Part shown: piece after piece, positions 7,795 to 16,928 of the stretch
Layout: every line of letters starts with the position of its first letter
Numbering within the stretch: the stretch's first letter is position 1
Assembly (NCBI GenBank): GCA_900540705.1
Contig: UQGR01000005.1
Coordinates: 1-63,822, forward strand
Length of the DNA stretch: 63,822 bases
Reading direction: 5' to 3'
Origin: an uncultured Mollicutes bacterium
Lineage (GTDB): Bacteria; Bacillota_I; Bacilli_A; Acholeplasmatales; Anaeroplasmataceae
The notes under the pieces: generated by a model
Database searches by the model: none
Seen by the model: the letters and a program-made list of their open reading frames with translations, nothing else
What the model was told of the DNA's origin: nothing
Made by a program: the position numbers and the translations under genes

Positions 7795-9120
7795 TTATTT
7801 TCCTGAAATTGCTAGTGCCTGAACGGCCAAGCTTGGAGCTCCTACTCCACGTTTAAACTCAAAATCATTTCCTACAAAGCTTACATTATTCAGCATATCC
7901 TGTAGGGTGCCAGATACAATGATTAAAGTTACTGGCTTAGTCTTTTTTCCATTTTCAATTAAAAAGCCATTAGATTGAAGATTAAAGGAGCCACTAATTG
8001 GATTTAATCCTGCATGCAGTCCTTGAACACCTGTAATGTAAACACCATTTCCTATCTTTTCAAATATCTCTTCTAAGGAAGTATCTCCTGCCTTTAAATA
8101 AAGGTTAGATGGGGCAACACTGACACTTGTATTTACACCTGATTTATAGCCATTGGCTGTGGACTTAGTCTGCATCATTGCAGCTGTTTTTAAATTATGA
8201 AGATAAGTTTTTAGGACTCCCTGCTCTACGATGGATTTCGTATAGCTAGCCACTCCCTCATCATCAAAGGAATCCTGACTTGGAGCCTCTAAGAATAAAG
8301 GATCATCAATCAATGTAATATTTTCTCCAAAAATCTTTTGACCTAGCTTATCCTTCAAAAAAGACATATTTTTTAACACTGCTTCTGCAGAGAAAATATT
8401 AGAAAATGCTTCTAAAAGATTGCTTACTACCTTTTTATCTAAAACCACTTGATATGTTCCTGAAGGGATACTTTCTGCCCCAAAGGAATCCACTGCTTCC
8501 TTTACAAGCTCTTCTGCAAATTGATTTAAATCAGCATTCTTGATATTTGTAAGACGAAGATAATCAAAGCCAGTTTTTGTTTCTCCATCCTTTTCACAAA
8601 TCACCTCTGCATAGAGTAATGCGGTTTGTGAATGTCTACTTACACTTAATCCATTAGAATTTTCTATAGTGGTCTTTGTTTCCATTTCAGAATAGCCAAT
8701 TTCACTTTTTGATACATACTCACTCTTCTGTTTCAAAAGGTTAGCCAGCTTTAAGCATAAATTCGCTTTATCATCCAAAGTATACTCTGAAAAGTCATTT
8801 TTCTTTTCTACTAGCTTTGGATATTCCTTATCTCCTGCATAGATGAAGAAAGGATCTTTTTGATTTTTCACAGAACAGTTATCCTTAATTCTTTCAATCA
8901 AGGAAGGAATCATTGCATCATCATCATTTTCTTCATAAATAGTGACAATCTGATTTTGATATACACCACGAACTGCTAGAACTCTCGTTTCAAAGGAAGT
9001 ATTATTTTCAATATTTTCATTAAAGGAACTAATCTCTATTCCATGGTTATAAACTGAATAGGCCTCTATTTCTTCTATACCTGCCTTATAAGCAGCTTTT
9101 TTTAATTTCTCAAAATTCAT
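7795..9120 (-). CDS. tldE: TldE/PmbA-type metalloprotease subunit
   Basis: The inactive partner of the TldD-TldE heterodimeric zinc metallopeptidase, which digests unfolded peptides and in some bacteria trims peptide natural products (microcin B17 in E. coli). The 441-aa protein matches the family length and has PmbA-like segments, including GLHAGLNPISGSFNLQSNGFLIENG near the C terminus. The HExxxH zinc motif present in the neighbouring TldD is absent here, as expected for TldE. Its ATG overlaps the tldD stop codon by one base, so the two are translationally coupled. Confidence 0.9.
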   Translation of the reverse strand: MNFEKLKKAAYKAGIEEIEAYSVYNHGIEISSFNENIENNTSFETRVLAVRGVYQNQIVTIYEENDDDAMIPSLIERIKDNCSVKNQKDPFFIYAGDKEYPKLVEKKNDFSEYTLDDKANLCLKLANLLKQKSEYVSKSEIGYSEMETKTTIENSNGLSVSRHSQTALLYAEVICEKDGETKTGFDYLRLTNIKNADLNQFAEELVKEAVDSFGAESIPSGTYQVVLDKKVVSNLLEAFSNIFSAEAVLKNMSFLKDKLGQKIFGENITLIDDPLFLEAPSQDSFDDEGVASYTKSIVEQGVLKTYLHNLKTAAMMQTKSTANGYKSGVNTSVSVAPSNLYLKAGDTSLEEIFEKIGNGVYITGVQGLHAGLNPISGSFNLQSNGFLIENGKKTKPVTLIIVSGTLQDMLNNVSFVGNDFEFKRGVGAPSLAVQALAISGK

Positions 9121-10508
9121 TATTTGTTCCCTCCGTTTCCACCAACTGTCATATTTTTAACTCGAATTGTAGGCTGTCCAACACAGGCTGGAATACTACC
9201 AGAGGAGGAGCCACACATGCCATATCCAAAGGATTGATTGTTTGCTACCATATCGATATTTAACAAAGTATCCTTTCCATTTCCTATTAAGGTTGCGCCC
9301 TTAATTCGCTTTGTAAGCTTGCCATCTTCAATCATAAAAGCCTCACCAACAGAGAAATTAAATTCTCCCGTTGCAGGACTAACAGAACCACCTGCCATAG
9401 TTTTGGCAAATAGACCATATTTGGTATTTGCTATAATTTCCTCTAAGGTACTCGTTCCATTGGCAATATAGGTATTTGTCATTCGAGAGGTTGGAGAATA
9501 ACGATAGCTTTGACGTCTCGTAGAGCCTGTAGGCTGTGCGTTCATTCTTCTACCATTTCGCATATCAACCATATAGCTTTTTAAGATACCATTCTCTATT
9601 AACACATTTTTACGAGTAGGATTTCCCTCATCATCTATATTTGCACTTCCCCACTCATTGGCAATCGTTCCATCATCAATGGCTGTCACACAGTCAGCAG
9701 CAATCTTTTGGCCAAGCTTACCACAGAACACAGACATTCCCTTAGCAACGCTGGTTGCTTCTAAAGAGTGTCCACAGGCTTCATGGAAGATTACTCCTCC
9801 AAAGGCATTGTGAATTACAACATCATATACTCCACCAACCATTTCTTCTGCATCCAAGCTTTCTACAGCTGCTTTCGCAACTTCTGTAGCAAATGGCACA
9901 AAATCAAAGGCCTCAAAGTTAGAAATATCAAAATTTCCACCATAAGAGTTAGATGCCTGCTGCATATCCTTACCATCACTTGCCACTGCTACAGCAGCTA
10001 CACGCTGATGATTTCTAACATCCGTCTTATAAACACCCTTGCTCGTGGCAATCGTCACAATTTGTGTTTCATCCACAAAGGTACTAACAGCCTGAACCAC
10101 CTTAGGACTATAAGCTTTCATTGTTTTAGTACAAGTCTCTAAATATTTCACTTTCTTAGAATTAGGAATATCCTTAGAAAGGACCTTAAAAGAAGTTGTA
10201 TTCCCTACTTCACAATCTGTAAATTCAAAATCATGAATCAAGACCTCACTATGATATGCTGTTCTCAATTCCTTGGCAAGCTTTAATAGCCCCTTCTCAC
10301 TTACATCATTTGTGTAACCATATACCTCTGCATTATCCTTTAAAATACGGATTGCAGCTCCATAAAGATGATTTGCATTCACATCTTCTATTTGGTCTGC
10401 CACCATACGAATAGAATTTTTTACTGTATCCTCTAAAAAGATTTCAGCATAATCTCCACCAGTGGTCAGACATTCTAAAATAATTTTTTTTGCTAGTTTT
10501 TTATCCAT
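9120..10508 (-). CDS. tldD: TldD-type metalloprotease, catalytic subunit
   Basis: This is the catalytic subunit of the TldD/TldE peptidase. The zinc motif HEACGHSLEA (HExxxH) is intact at about residue 250, followed by the family segments GTIANEWGSANIDDEG and NARRM-like RNGRRMNAQPTGSTRR. The C-terminal GEFNFSVGEAFMIEDGK is also typical. The ATG at 10508 has AAAGGA a few bases upstream and was preferred over a TTG eight codons earlier. A role in maturing the peptides encoded at 45-47 kb is possible from family precedent but is unlinked by position, so it is speculation. Confidence 0.92.
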   Translation of the reverse strand: MDKKLAKKIILECLTTGGDYAEIFLEDTVKNSIRMVADQIEDVNANHLYGAAIRILKDNAEVYGYTNDVSEKGLLKLAKELRTAYHSEVLIHDFEFTDCEVGNTTSFKVLSKDIPNSKKVKYLETCTKTMKAYSPKVVQAVSTFVDETQIVTIATSKGVYKTDVRNHQRVAAVAVASDGKDMQQASNSYGGNFDISNFEAFDFVPFATEVAKAAVESLDAEEMVGGVYDVVIHNAFGGVIFHEACGHSLEATSVAKGMSVFCGKLGQKIAADCVTAIDDGTIANEWGSANIDDEGNPTRKNVLIENGILKSYMVDMRNGRRMNAQPTGSTRRQSYRYSPTSRMTNTYIANGTSTLEEIIANTKYGLFAKTMAGGSVSPATGEFNFSVGEAFMIEDGKLTKRIKGATLIGNGKDTLLNIDMVANNQSFGYGMCGSSSGSIPACVGQPTIRVKNMTVGGNGGNK

Positions 10509-10625
10509 AGAATTATCCTTTACCTTTCTCAAAACTAAATATAAATTAATTATATCATGTTTTCAATGTTTTTCAAAACGTTATTTACTTTTTTCAACGA
10601 TTTTTTGTATTTTTTTCTAAAATTA

Positions 10626-11306
10626 CTATTTTTTATAAAACAAAACTTCGTCTTTTATTTGCTGCGGTATTCGATATGATTCTCTAATCTTGCTGATAGA
10701 TTTTGAAATTATAAAAGGATCATGTTTAGAATCTGCTAAATAAGCTTTTGCTAAGTCAGGATATTGAATCATAAGAGTTGCGATAAACCAAGCAATACCC
10801 ATTTTGGCATAATATTCTTTTGCGTAAAGCTCTTGAATCCAGGCATAAGCTGTATCTACATAGGTATCCTCTAAATAATAGCACATCAGCATAACAGCTA
10901 CAAATCTTACCTCAAACTCATTTTTACTGTCTTTAAATAATGCTATAAAATTCAGCATTTCATCCTTGTATTGCTTCGTAGTCTTGAGGGAAGATACGAG
11001 TCCATCACAGACTGCCCAGTCCTGAATCTTTGGAACAAAAGCCTTTAAATAGGTAAGTCTTTCCTCTAACGGCATCTTTGCAGAGGCAATCACATACCCT
11101 TCTAGCATTTGAAGTTCAAAGGAGGAATCATCACATTCCTTTAAAAACAAACGAAAATCTCCTTGATTTACCTTTTTGGCAAGCCCTCTTAAAAGTGGAA
11201 TTTTAACGCCATATACAGGTAGAGTATTAGGTATTAAGCGTTGGTTATATTTTAAAATATTGTCTGTCGCCAGGCTTTTCAATTGATTTTTCACTTCTTC
11301 TATCAT
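10626..11306 (-). CDS. DNA alkylation repair family protein (AlkD-like HEAT repeats)
   Basis: A 226-aa all-helical protein of the AlkC/AlkD DNA glycosylase-like family, which removes bulky or cationic alkylated purines without base flipping. Family-like segments are PVYGVKIPLLRGLAKK at the N terminus, IQDWAVCDGLVSS in the middle (the W-x-x-C/S-D signature) and FEVRFVAVMLMCYYL. GGTGATTTAGG precedes the ATG at 11306. A GAMBLE on substrate is not justified, because many members of this family in gut Firmicutes are untested. It is divergent from the PuuD-like gene. Confidence 0.8.
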   Translation of the reverse strand: MIEEVKNQLKSLATDNILKYNQRLIPNTLPVYGVKIPLLRGLAKKVNQGDFRLFLKECDDSSFELQMLEGYVIASAKMPLEERLTYLKAFVPKIQDWAVCDGLVSSLKTTKQYKDEMLNFIALFKDSKNEFEVRFVAVMLMCYYLEDTYVDTAYAWIQELYAKEYYAKMGIAWFIATLMIQYPDLAKAYLADSKHDPFIISKSISKIRESYRIPQQIKDEVLFYKK

Positions 11307-11373
11307 CCTAAATCACCTGATTTATTATCTCATAAAACAACTTTAAAAACAATATACTTATCTTGGTGAGACT

Positions 11374-11943
11374 ATGAAGATTGGAATTGCAATTCGAGAA
11401 AACAATTTAGACTACTTTATTCATAAAAGCTATATCATGCTACTAAAAAAATACAATCTATCCTATGATTGTATTACTCTAGAAACACCCCTAGATTCCT
11501 TTGATGGGTTTTTACTTCCAGGAGGGAATGATATAGATGCTAAATACTATGGTCAGGAATCCTACGCTTGCTTCAATGTAAGCGAAGAGATGGATTTACT
11601 AGATAAAAAAATTATAGCCTATGCCATAAAAAACAAAAAACCTCTACTTGGGATTTGTAGAGGCATTCAAAGTATCAATGTATTTTTAGGTGGCACACTC
11701 AAACAGCATATTTTACATCACAGCAATGAAAATCACTTCATTCGATTTAAAAATAAACTCTTTTTGGTGAATTCCTTTCATCATCAAAGCATTGACGTTT
11801 TAGCTGAGGATCTCGTCGTTTTAGCAAGAAGCTTTGACAACGAAATAGAAATCATTCGTCATAAATCTTTAGAAATCTATGGCATTCAATTTCATCCAGA
11901 GCTATTTGATTTTGATTTAAAAGAACTAATTAACGAGCTTTAA
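11374..11943 (+). CDS. Class I glutamine amidotransferase-like hydrolase (PuuD/gamma-glutamyl-GABA hydrolase type)
   Basis: The nucleophile elbow GICRGIQSINVFLGGTL and the later IQFHPEL (His and Glu of the triad) identify a class I amidotransferase-fold peptidase. The oxyanion-side motif LLPGGNDIDAKYY is typical of the PuuD subgroup, which hydrolyses gamma-glutamyl amides. At 189 aa it is shorter than usual (about 240), mainly because the N-terminal and middle loops are compact. GGTGAG precedes the ATG. Substrate specificity is not predictable. Its 3' end overlaps the convergent DUF1540 gene by 14 bases. Confidence 0.82.
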   Translation: MKIGIAIRENNLDYFIHKSYIMLLKKYNLSYDCITLETPLDSFDGFLLPGGNDIDAKYYGQESYACFNVSEEMDLLDKKIIAYAIKNKKPLLGICRGIQSINVFLGGTLKQHILHHSNENHFIRFKNKLFLVNSFHHQSIDVLAEDLVVLARSFDNEIEIIRHKSLEIYGIQFHPELFDFDLKELINEL

Positions 11944-12259
11944 AGCTGTCGCATTCTGTTTCGCTACGATAATTAGCATTTTCATTACCAATTACAATGG
12001 TTTTTGCTACACATTCATTGTTCTCATTATGGATACAATAATTGGCACTACATAATACCTTTACCGTAGATGGCTCTGGAGACATTTCCTTTGCCATTTC
12101 AGAAACTAAAATATCTGAATTATGTGGATTTTTAAAGCTTTGACAAAAGGTTCCTATTTTACTTTTGGCAAATAATCCTTCAACGTCAATATGCTTCTTA
12201 GCACACTTGCAGTTTTCGTTATAACCACACATCTTCACATTACAATTTACATTCGTCAT
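11930..12259 (-). CDS. DUF1540 protein with two Cys-rich repeats
   Basis: A 109-aa protein with two copies of a short Cys module: NCNVKMCGYNENCKCAKKHIDV with CQSF at its end, and VLCSANYCIHNENNECVAKTIVI with CDSF at its end. This is the DUF1540 arrangement, in which four cysteines per module probably bind metal. The function is unknown. The ATG at 12259 is preceded by GAAAGGA; the upstream in-frame ATG is less well placed. DUF1540 proteins are common in spore-forming Firmicutes, which agrees with the sporulation genes elsewhere in the window. Confidence 0.82.
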   Translation of the reverse strand: MTNVNCNVKMCGYNENCKCAKKHIDVEGLFAKSKIGTFCQSFKNPHNSDILVSEMAKEMSPEPSTVKVLCSANYCIHNENNECVAKTIVIGNENANYRSETECDSFKAR

Positions 12260-12304
12260 ACTATTTCTTCCTTTCAAAAATAGTATGAGCTAAATCCTTA
12301 AATT

Positions 12305-13045
12305 TTATTCGCTTTCTTCTAGAGTTTTTTTCGTAGTAATTTTATCAATGAAGGCCACAATTTTTTTATTAAAAATAAAGCATAAGCCAGCAACAACCGC
12401 ACTTAAGCAGCCAATAATGATTCCCACTGTAAAGTTTCCGGTAATAAGGGTATTTCCAAATAGAACTGAAACAATCGTCATAGGAGTACGGGCAATTATA
12501 TTGATTAGGATAAACCATCTTACCTTTACTTTGGTAAAAGGAACGATAAAAGCGATAGGGTCCTTTGGTAAAAAAGGAATCAGTAAATAAGAAAACATCA
12601 ATACACCACAGCGCTTTCCATCCTGTAATAGTTTGAATTTTTTGGGTTGCTCTGGATCAATAAATAAAGCAAGAAAGCTATACCCAAAAAGCTTAACTAA
12701 TCCAATGACCACCAAAGCACCTAAGGTCTGTCCAACCAAGCAAATAATGACAGCTAAGGCAGGGTGATACATCATCCCCGTCACAATGACGACTGGCCCT
12801 GCAGGAATAATTGCTAATACAGTTTGAACCACCTGTAAAAGCATAAGAATAATCCAGCTAAAGCTACCAAAGGAGTTTAACTGCTCAATAATGTAATTCC
12901 GGTATTCCTCATCCTTCTGTACCCGTTCAAAAATCGGATATAACTGAATCATAGCATAAATACAAATTCCTATAAGAACGACAAGCAAAATAACTTGAAT
13001 TGTTATGCGGATAATACGTAGCTTCTTTTTCTTTTCCTCTTCCAT
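12305..13045 (-). CDS. TVP38/TMEM64 (VTT/SNARE-associated) family membrane protein
   Basis: A 246-aa membrane protein with a basic N terminus and about six hydrophobic segments. The central region contains the VTT-domain hallmarks: AGPVVIVTGMMYHPALAVIICLVGQTLGALVVIGLVKLFG split over two helices, then LLIPFLPKDPIAFIVPFTKVK, matching the family F-x-P motif. DedA/VTT proteins are linked to undecaprenyl-phosphate or phospholipid flipping, but this member's job is not known. GGAGG precedes the ATG, and the gene begins 3 bases after the pseudouridine synthase stop codon, so the two form an operon. Confidence 0.82.
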   Translation of the reverse strand: MEEEKKKKLRIIRITIQVILLVVLIGICIYAMIQLYPIFERVQKDEEYRNYIIEQLNSFGSFSWIILMLLQVVQTVLAIIPAGPVVIVTGMMYHPALAVIICLVGQTLGALVVIGLVKLFGYSFLALFIDPEQPKKFKLLQDGKRCGVLMFSYLLIPFLPKDPIAFIVPFTKVKVRWFILINIIARTPMTIVSVLFGNTLITGNFTVGIIIGCLSAVVAGLCFIFNKKIVAFIDKITTKKTLEESE

Positions 13046-13048
13046 GCT

Positions 13049-13876
13049 CTACCACGCCTCCTTTATTCGTCTACTAATTTTTTCTTTTGTATATGGGTCT
13101 TCAAATTCTACATAATAGCTCGTTAAGCATAGGTTTCCATCTACCTTACTTCCATAAAGCTTATCTCCAACTATTGGATGTCCTATAGAACTTGCATGCA
13201 CTCGAATTTGATGAGTTCTACCTGTTTCAAGTTGAAATTCTAAAAGAGTTGTATCCTCAAAAGCTTTAACAACCCAATAGTGACTAATTGCCAGCTTTCC
13301 TTCCTTACTAGACGAAACATATCTTTTATTGGAATCCAAGCATTTAGCGATATAATTTTCGATTCTACCACCTTGCTCTAAAATTCCTTCCACTAAGCAT
13401 AAATATTTTCTCACTATATGCTGATGGGGAGGCTCTAACAGACTTGCACTATACCGATCCTTCGCTACAACTAGTAAGCCACTCGTCTCTCGGTCTAACC
13501 GATTCAATATATGAATATCTGTCGATTTAAAGTAAGCAACAAGCTGTTGATACAAGCTTGTAGGATTTGCTTGAATGGGAATAGTCAAAAGATTTGGCTC
13601 CTTATCAATAATCGCATAATGCTCATTTTCAAAAATAATCCTAGGAGTTTTTAAAGAGATAGGCCATTTATTTTCTTTAGTCTTTTCTATATAATGAACC
13701 TCTATTTCTTCTCCAGCATTCACTTTCTCAAATAATTTTTTTTGTTCTCCTCTAATCCAAAATTCAGCCTCAATAAATTTTAAATGCTTGTAAAATCGTT
13801 TGGATACATTCTTTTTTATCACTTCCGCTAAAGAGCTATTTTCTTCAGCCTTAAAAACTAAAATATTTTTTTTCAT
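13049..13876 (-). CDS. RluA/RluD-family pseudouridine synthase
   Basis: An RNA uridine isomerase of the RluA family. It shows the catalytic-aspartate motif HILNRLDRETSGLLVVAK at about residue 130 and the conserved GRTHQIRVH further on, then IGHPIVGDKLYG. The N terminus (about 80 residues) is a divergent S4-like region, so the protein resembles a RluD type. Two starts are possible (13876 and 13894), neither with a strong ribosome site; the shorter one is given. The target base in rRNA or tRNA cannot be assigned from sequence. Confidence 0.88.
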   Translation of the reverse strand: MKKNILVFKAEENSSLAEVIKKNVSKRFYKHLKFIEAEFWIRGEQKKLFEKVNAGEEIEVHYIEKTKENKWPISLKTPRIIFENEHYAIIDKEPNLLTIPIQANPTSLYQQLVAYFKSTDIHILNRLDRETSGLLVVAKDRYSASLLEPPHQHIVRKYLCLVEGILEQGGRIENYIAKCLDSNKRYVSSSKEGKLAISHYWVVKAFEDTTLLEFQLETGRTHQIRVHASSIGHPIVGDKLYGSKVDGNLCLTSYYVEFEDPYTKEKISRRIKEAW

Positions 13877-13969
13877 ATCTTCATTGTAACACAAATGTTA
13901 CTATAAAATAAATAAAACGCTTTCAATTTTTTGAAAAAATGCTATAATTGAAACATGAGGTGAGATGAG

Positions 13970-15217
13970 TTGAGTGAAATTATATCAGAAGCACAACGTT
14001 GTTTAAAATGTAAAAGACCATTATGTAAGGAAGGATGTCCTGTAAAAACAGAAATCCCTACCATTATGCAGATGTTTTTAGATGGAAAAATGGAGGAGGC
14101 TGGGGAGCTATTATTTAACAATAATCCTTTATCAGCGCTTTGTTCTTTAATTTGTCCCCATGAAAAAAATTGTATGGGACATTGTGTTTTAAATCATAAA
14201 AACACTCCTATTAAGTTTTTTGAGGTAGAAAATTACATTTCCACCTTCTATCTAGAAAAAGCTAAATTGAAAGGAGAAAAGAAAAACGGACATCTCGTTG
14301 GAATCATTGGTGCTGGTCCAGCTGGGCTTACGCTTGCTTTCATTTTGGCAGAAAAGGGATATGAAGTAACCATCATTGATTCTAAGGATAAAATTGGTGG
14401 AGTATTACGCTATGGAATTCCTGAATTTCGTCTTCCAAAATCTCTTTTAGACAAGCTATTGAACCGAATGAATGATTTAGGCATTCGTTTTAGACCAAAT
14501 ACATTAATAGGTCCTACGGTTACCATTGATGATATGTTTGAGGATGGATATGATGCCATATTCATAGGAACAGGCGTATGGAAGCCAAACCGACTTAGAA
14601 TTCCTGGAGAAACCCTAGGGAATGTTCATTTTGCAATCGACTTTTTGAAAAATCCTGACTCTTACAATAATCTTGGGGATCATGTCATCATTATTGGGGC
14701 AGGAAATGTAGCAATGGATGCTGCAAGGACAATCCTAAGAAAGACTTCTGCTAAGGTGGATATCATCTTCTTCCGTGGCAGAGAGGAAGTAACAGCCTTG
14801 GAGGAGGAGCTTATGCTAGCCGAGGTTGATGGTGTAAAGATGAACTATTATCTAAATACCATTAAAATTGAAGCAGATGGTATCATTGTTGAACCCGTAA
14901 TAAAAATAGAAAATGAGGATGGAAGTATCACCTACCAAAACGATACGGAGCATCCATATAAAATACCAGGCTCTTCCGTGATTATAGCCATTGGACAAGG
15001 AGCCCAAACGAATATTGTTAAGAACACAAAGCAGATAGACACTAATCAAAAAGGTCTTATTGAGGCATCAGAAAAAGGAGCTACTACAAGACCAGGAGTA
15101 TATGCCGCTGGAGATGTGGTATCTGGTGCTAGAACCGTCGTAGAAGCTGTTGCAGCTACAAAAAAGGTTGCAGAGGAAATTGACCAATATATAAAAAATA
15201 AATATAATGAACTATAA
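13970..15217 (+). CDS. GltD-like NAD(P)-dependent oxidoreductase (glutamate synthase small-subunit family)
   Basis: A 415-aa flavoprotein of the GltD family. The N-terminal cysteine-rich part (RCLKCKRPLCKEGCPV and later CSLICPHEKNCMGHCV) should bind two iron-sulfur clusters. Two dinucleotide folds follow: GIIGAGPAGLTLAFILAEKG for FAD and HVIIIGAGNVAMDAAR for NAD(P), with the FAD-closing motif GVYAAGDVVSGA near the end. The start is a TTG at 13970 with AGGTGA six bases before it. No GltA large subunit is adjacent, so it could instead be a stand-alone NADPH-dependent oxidoreductase. Confidence 0.87.
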   Translation: MSEIISEAQRCLKCKRPLCKEGCPVKTEIPTIMQMFLDGKMEEAGELLFNNNPLSALCSLICPHEKNCMGHCVLNHKNTPIKFFEVENYISTFYLEKAKLKGEKKNGHLVGIIGAGPAGLTLAFILAEKGYEVTIIDSKDKIGGVLRYGIPEFRLPKSLLDKLLNRMNDLGIRFRPNTLIGPTVTIDDMFEDGYDAIFIGTGVWKPNRLRIPGETLGNVHFAIDFLKNPDSYNNLGDHVIIIGAGNVAMDAARTILRKTSAKVDIIFFRGREEVTALEEELMLAEVDGVKMNYYLNTIKIEADGIIVEPVIKIENEDGSITYQNDTEHPYKIPGSSVIIAIGQGAQTNIVKNTKQIDTNQKGLIEASEKGATTRPGVYAAGDVVSGARTVVEAVAATKKVAEEIDQYIKNKYNEL

Positions 15218-15454
15218 AAGATAACAAAATCTTAAAATTGGTAAGTTTGAATTTAATATTCCCTACTCTATCTATTGTTTTAGGATTGCGTTTCTTATCC
15301 TATCAATGGCTTCTTTTGTTTCGTTACAATAACTAGCTCTAAGTATCTTGTAAAACAAACAAAAGTCACATTTTGAAAGGGAAAATAATTGAAAAAAATA
15401 TTATCATAGTAAATTAATTGCAAGATAATACTTGTAAATGATTTTTAAAGACAG

Positions 15455-15487
15455 GAAAAGGCACCCCAAGATGCCTTTTCTTCTTTT
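15455..15487. terminator. Terminator between the GltD-like gene and fic
   Basis: AAAAGGCA (15456-15463) pairs with TGCCTTTT (15472-15479), followed by a T-rich run on the plus strand. It can also serve the convergent fic gene. The stretch 15,218-15,454 before it shows no gene or recognisable RNA. Confidence 0.7.
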
Positions 15488-15489
15488 TA

Positions 15490-16395
15490 TTAAATGTTGC
15501 CCTTTTCGTATTGCACCTTGAAATAGTCAAGGTAAAGCTTGAATTTATCTTGTGCCATAAGACAGGTGTCGCGCAGGTAGCCACGCTCGCTTTGCCATTC
15601 CTTTAAGCCACGATAGTAAAATAGTTTAAGTTCTTCGTCAATAATAAACGGCACGATATTGTATTTTAAGCACTCTTTAAAAAGTAGCAGCCTGCCAATG
15701 CGCCCATTGCCGTCTTGGAAAGGATGGATGCATTCTAATTTGTAATGAAAGTCCAAAAGGTCGTCAAACATTTTTTCTTTTTTTGCGTTGTATGCAAAAA
15801 GCAATTCTTTCATTTTTTGGGCAACTTCCTCGGGCTGCGTCGTGTACATATCGCCGACGGTGTTTGGCAACTTCTTGTAGTCGCCAACGGCAAACCAATC
15901 CTGCCGTGCGTCCGTTGTGCCACTCTTTAACGTGCGGTGTAATTCTTTTATAAAATTTTCCGTGATAGGCTTTTTGGCGTTCTCAATTATTAAATCAATA
16001 CACTTAAAGTGATTAGCCGTTTCCACAATGTCGTCAACCTTAACCGTGCCGCCGTCAATTCCAATTGTGTTTGTTTCAAAAATGTAACGCGTTTGATCGT
16101 GCGTTAAGCGGCTTCCTTCTATATGGTTGGAATTGTACGTTAACTCGATTTGTACTTTATGATAAATACCGCCCGAAAGCTTCGCTTTCTTTTCCGCAGA
16201 AAGCACCTCCAAAAGAGTAGTTGGCAATTCTATTTTTTTATTCGCTCTATCGGGTTTTTGTGCACCTTCGGGAATATTCCAAGTCTTGCCCGTTAAAAAT
16301 GCGCCGTCCACCTTTCCCAACGCACAATAATTCCGAACACTTCTTTCCGATATATTCCATTTTCTTGCCGTTTCGGTTACAGACAAATATTTCAT
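15490..16395 (-). CDS. Fic-domain protein with N-terminal helix-turn-helix
   Basis: Fic enzymes transfer AMP (or other phosphate-containing groups) from nucleotides to a target hydroxyl. The 301-aa protein begins with a MerR/excisionase-like DNA-binding segment (YLSVTETARKWNISERSVRNY, then GKVDGAFLTGKTWNIP). An inhibitory-helix motif SNHIEG, the (S/T)xxxE(G/N) class, lies near residue 90. The catalytic HPFQDGNGRIGR lies near residue 225 and carries all key residues. The inhibitory helix lies N-terminal to the Fic motif in the same chain, so the protein is probably self-restrained and needs no separate antitoxin. Codon use is more GC-rich than the neighbours, which suggests recent acquisition. 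Confidence 0.87.
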   Translation of the reverse strand: MKYLSVTETARKWNISERSVRNYCALGKVDGAFLTGKTWNIPEGAQKPDRANKKIELPTTLLEVLSAEKKAKLSGGIYHKVQIELTYNSNHIEGSRLTHDQTRYIFETNTIGIDGGTVKVDDIVETANHFKCIDLIIENAKKPITENFIKELHRTLKSGTTDARQDWFAVGDYKKLPNTVGDMYTTQPEEVAQKMKELLFAYNAKKEKMFDDLLDFHYKLECIHPFQDGNGRIGRLLLFKECLKYNIVPFIIDEELKLFYYRGLKEWQSERGYLRDTCLMAQDKFKLYLDYFKVQYEKGNI

Positions 16396-16708
16396 TGTAA
16401 TAACACCTCTCTAATTATTATAACAAAATATCGGCAAAAAACAATAGATTAAACGGCAATATTCATAATGTTTTTGCCGTTAACGGAAGTTTTTTCACCT
16501 TACACTTTACATTCAAGTGACACCCGAACAGAAAAGTACAAGATGAAAGTTATAGAACAATACGAAAAAAGAGCAAAAATCGGTAAAGCTTCCAAGGTTA
16601 ACCCTGTTTATCATTCTTAACAAAAACACAGAGAATATCTTGAAAATTTCTAGTCAACAGACCAGTATTGAAAACCATCATCGGTATAAATAATTTCATT
16701 TTCTTTTT
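16396..16708. other. Intergenic stretch with no supported gene
   Basis: Upstream of fic I see an AT-rich promoter-like zone and one short plus-strand reading frame beginning MKVIEQYEKRAKIGKAS (about 16,543-16,620) that ends after 25 codons. It lacks a convincing ribosome site and is probably a remnant. No RNA family or repeat is recognised. Confidence 0.4.
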
Positions 16709-16858
16709 TTATCTATCAAACGTATCCATTATATAAAACTTTAAAATATGATTCGCATCCTCAGGATCCGTATTCCCCTTCGCACTTAAATTTTCTGGTT
16801 CTGCTATGTTTGCTAAGTAGTATAGTTTAGAATTAAATACTACCTTCGTTCCACAAAA
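16709..16858 (-). pseudogene. Remnant of a protein-coding gene (3' end only)
   Basis: On the minus strand about 49 codons read as well-behaved protein (FCGTKVVFNSKLYYLANIAE, then a DPEDANHILKFYIMD segment) up to a TAA at 16,709. There is no start codon or ribosome site, and upstream the frame is not sustained. Composition is protein-like but no family is recognised. Together with the foreign-looking fic gene it marks this interval as a decayed accessory patch. Confidence 0.4.
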
Positions 16859-16889
16859 CAAAATTAATTTTCATTACAATGATTTAGGT

Positions 16890-16922
16890 TACAAAAAATC
16901 TCCTCATTTTTTTGAGGAGATT
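16890..16922 (-). terminator. Terminator of the P-type ATPase gene
   Basis: On the minus strand ATCTCCTC (complement of 16914-16921) pairs with GAGGAGAT (complement of 16898-16905), followed by a run of T. It lies just after the ATPase stop codon. Confidence 0.85.
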
Positions 16923-16928
16923 CCAAAG

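Noticed and set aside
16543..16620. Short plus-strand ORF MKVIEQYEKRAKIGKAS as a small gene
   Set aside because: No ribosome site, only 25 codons and no pairing partner; treated as part of a decayed region.
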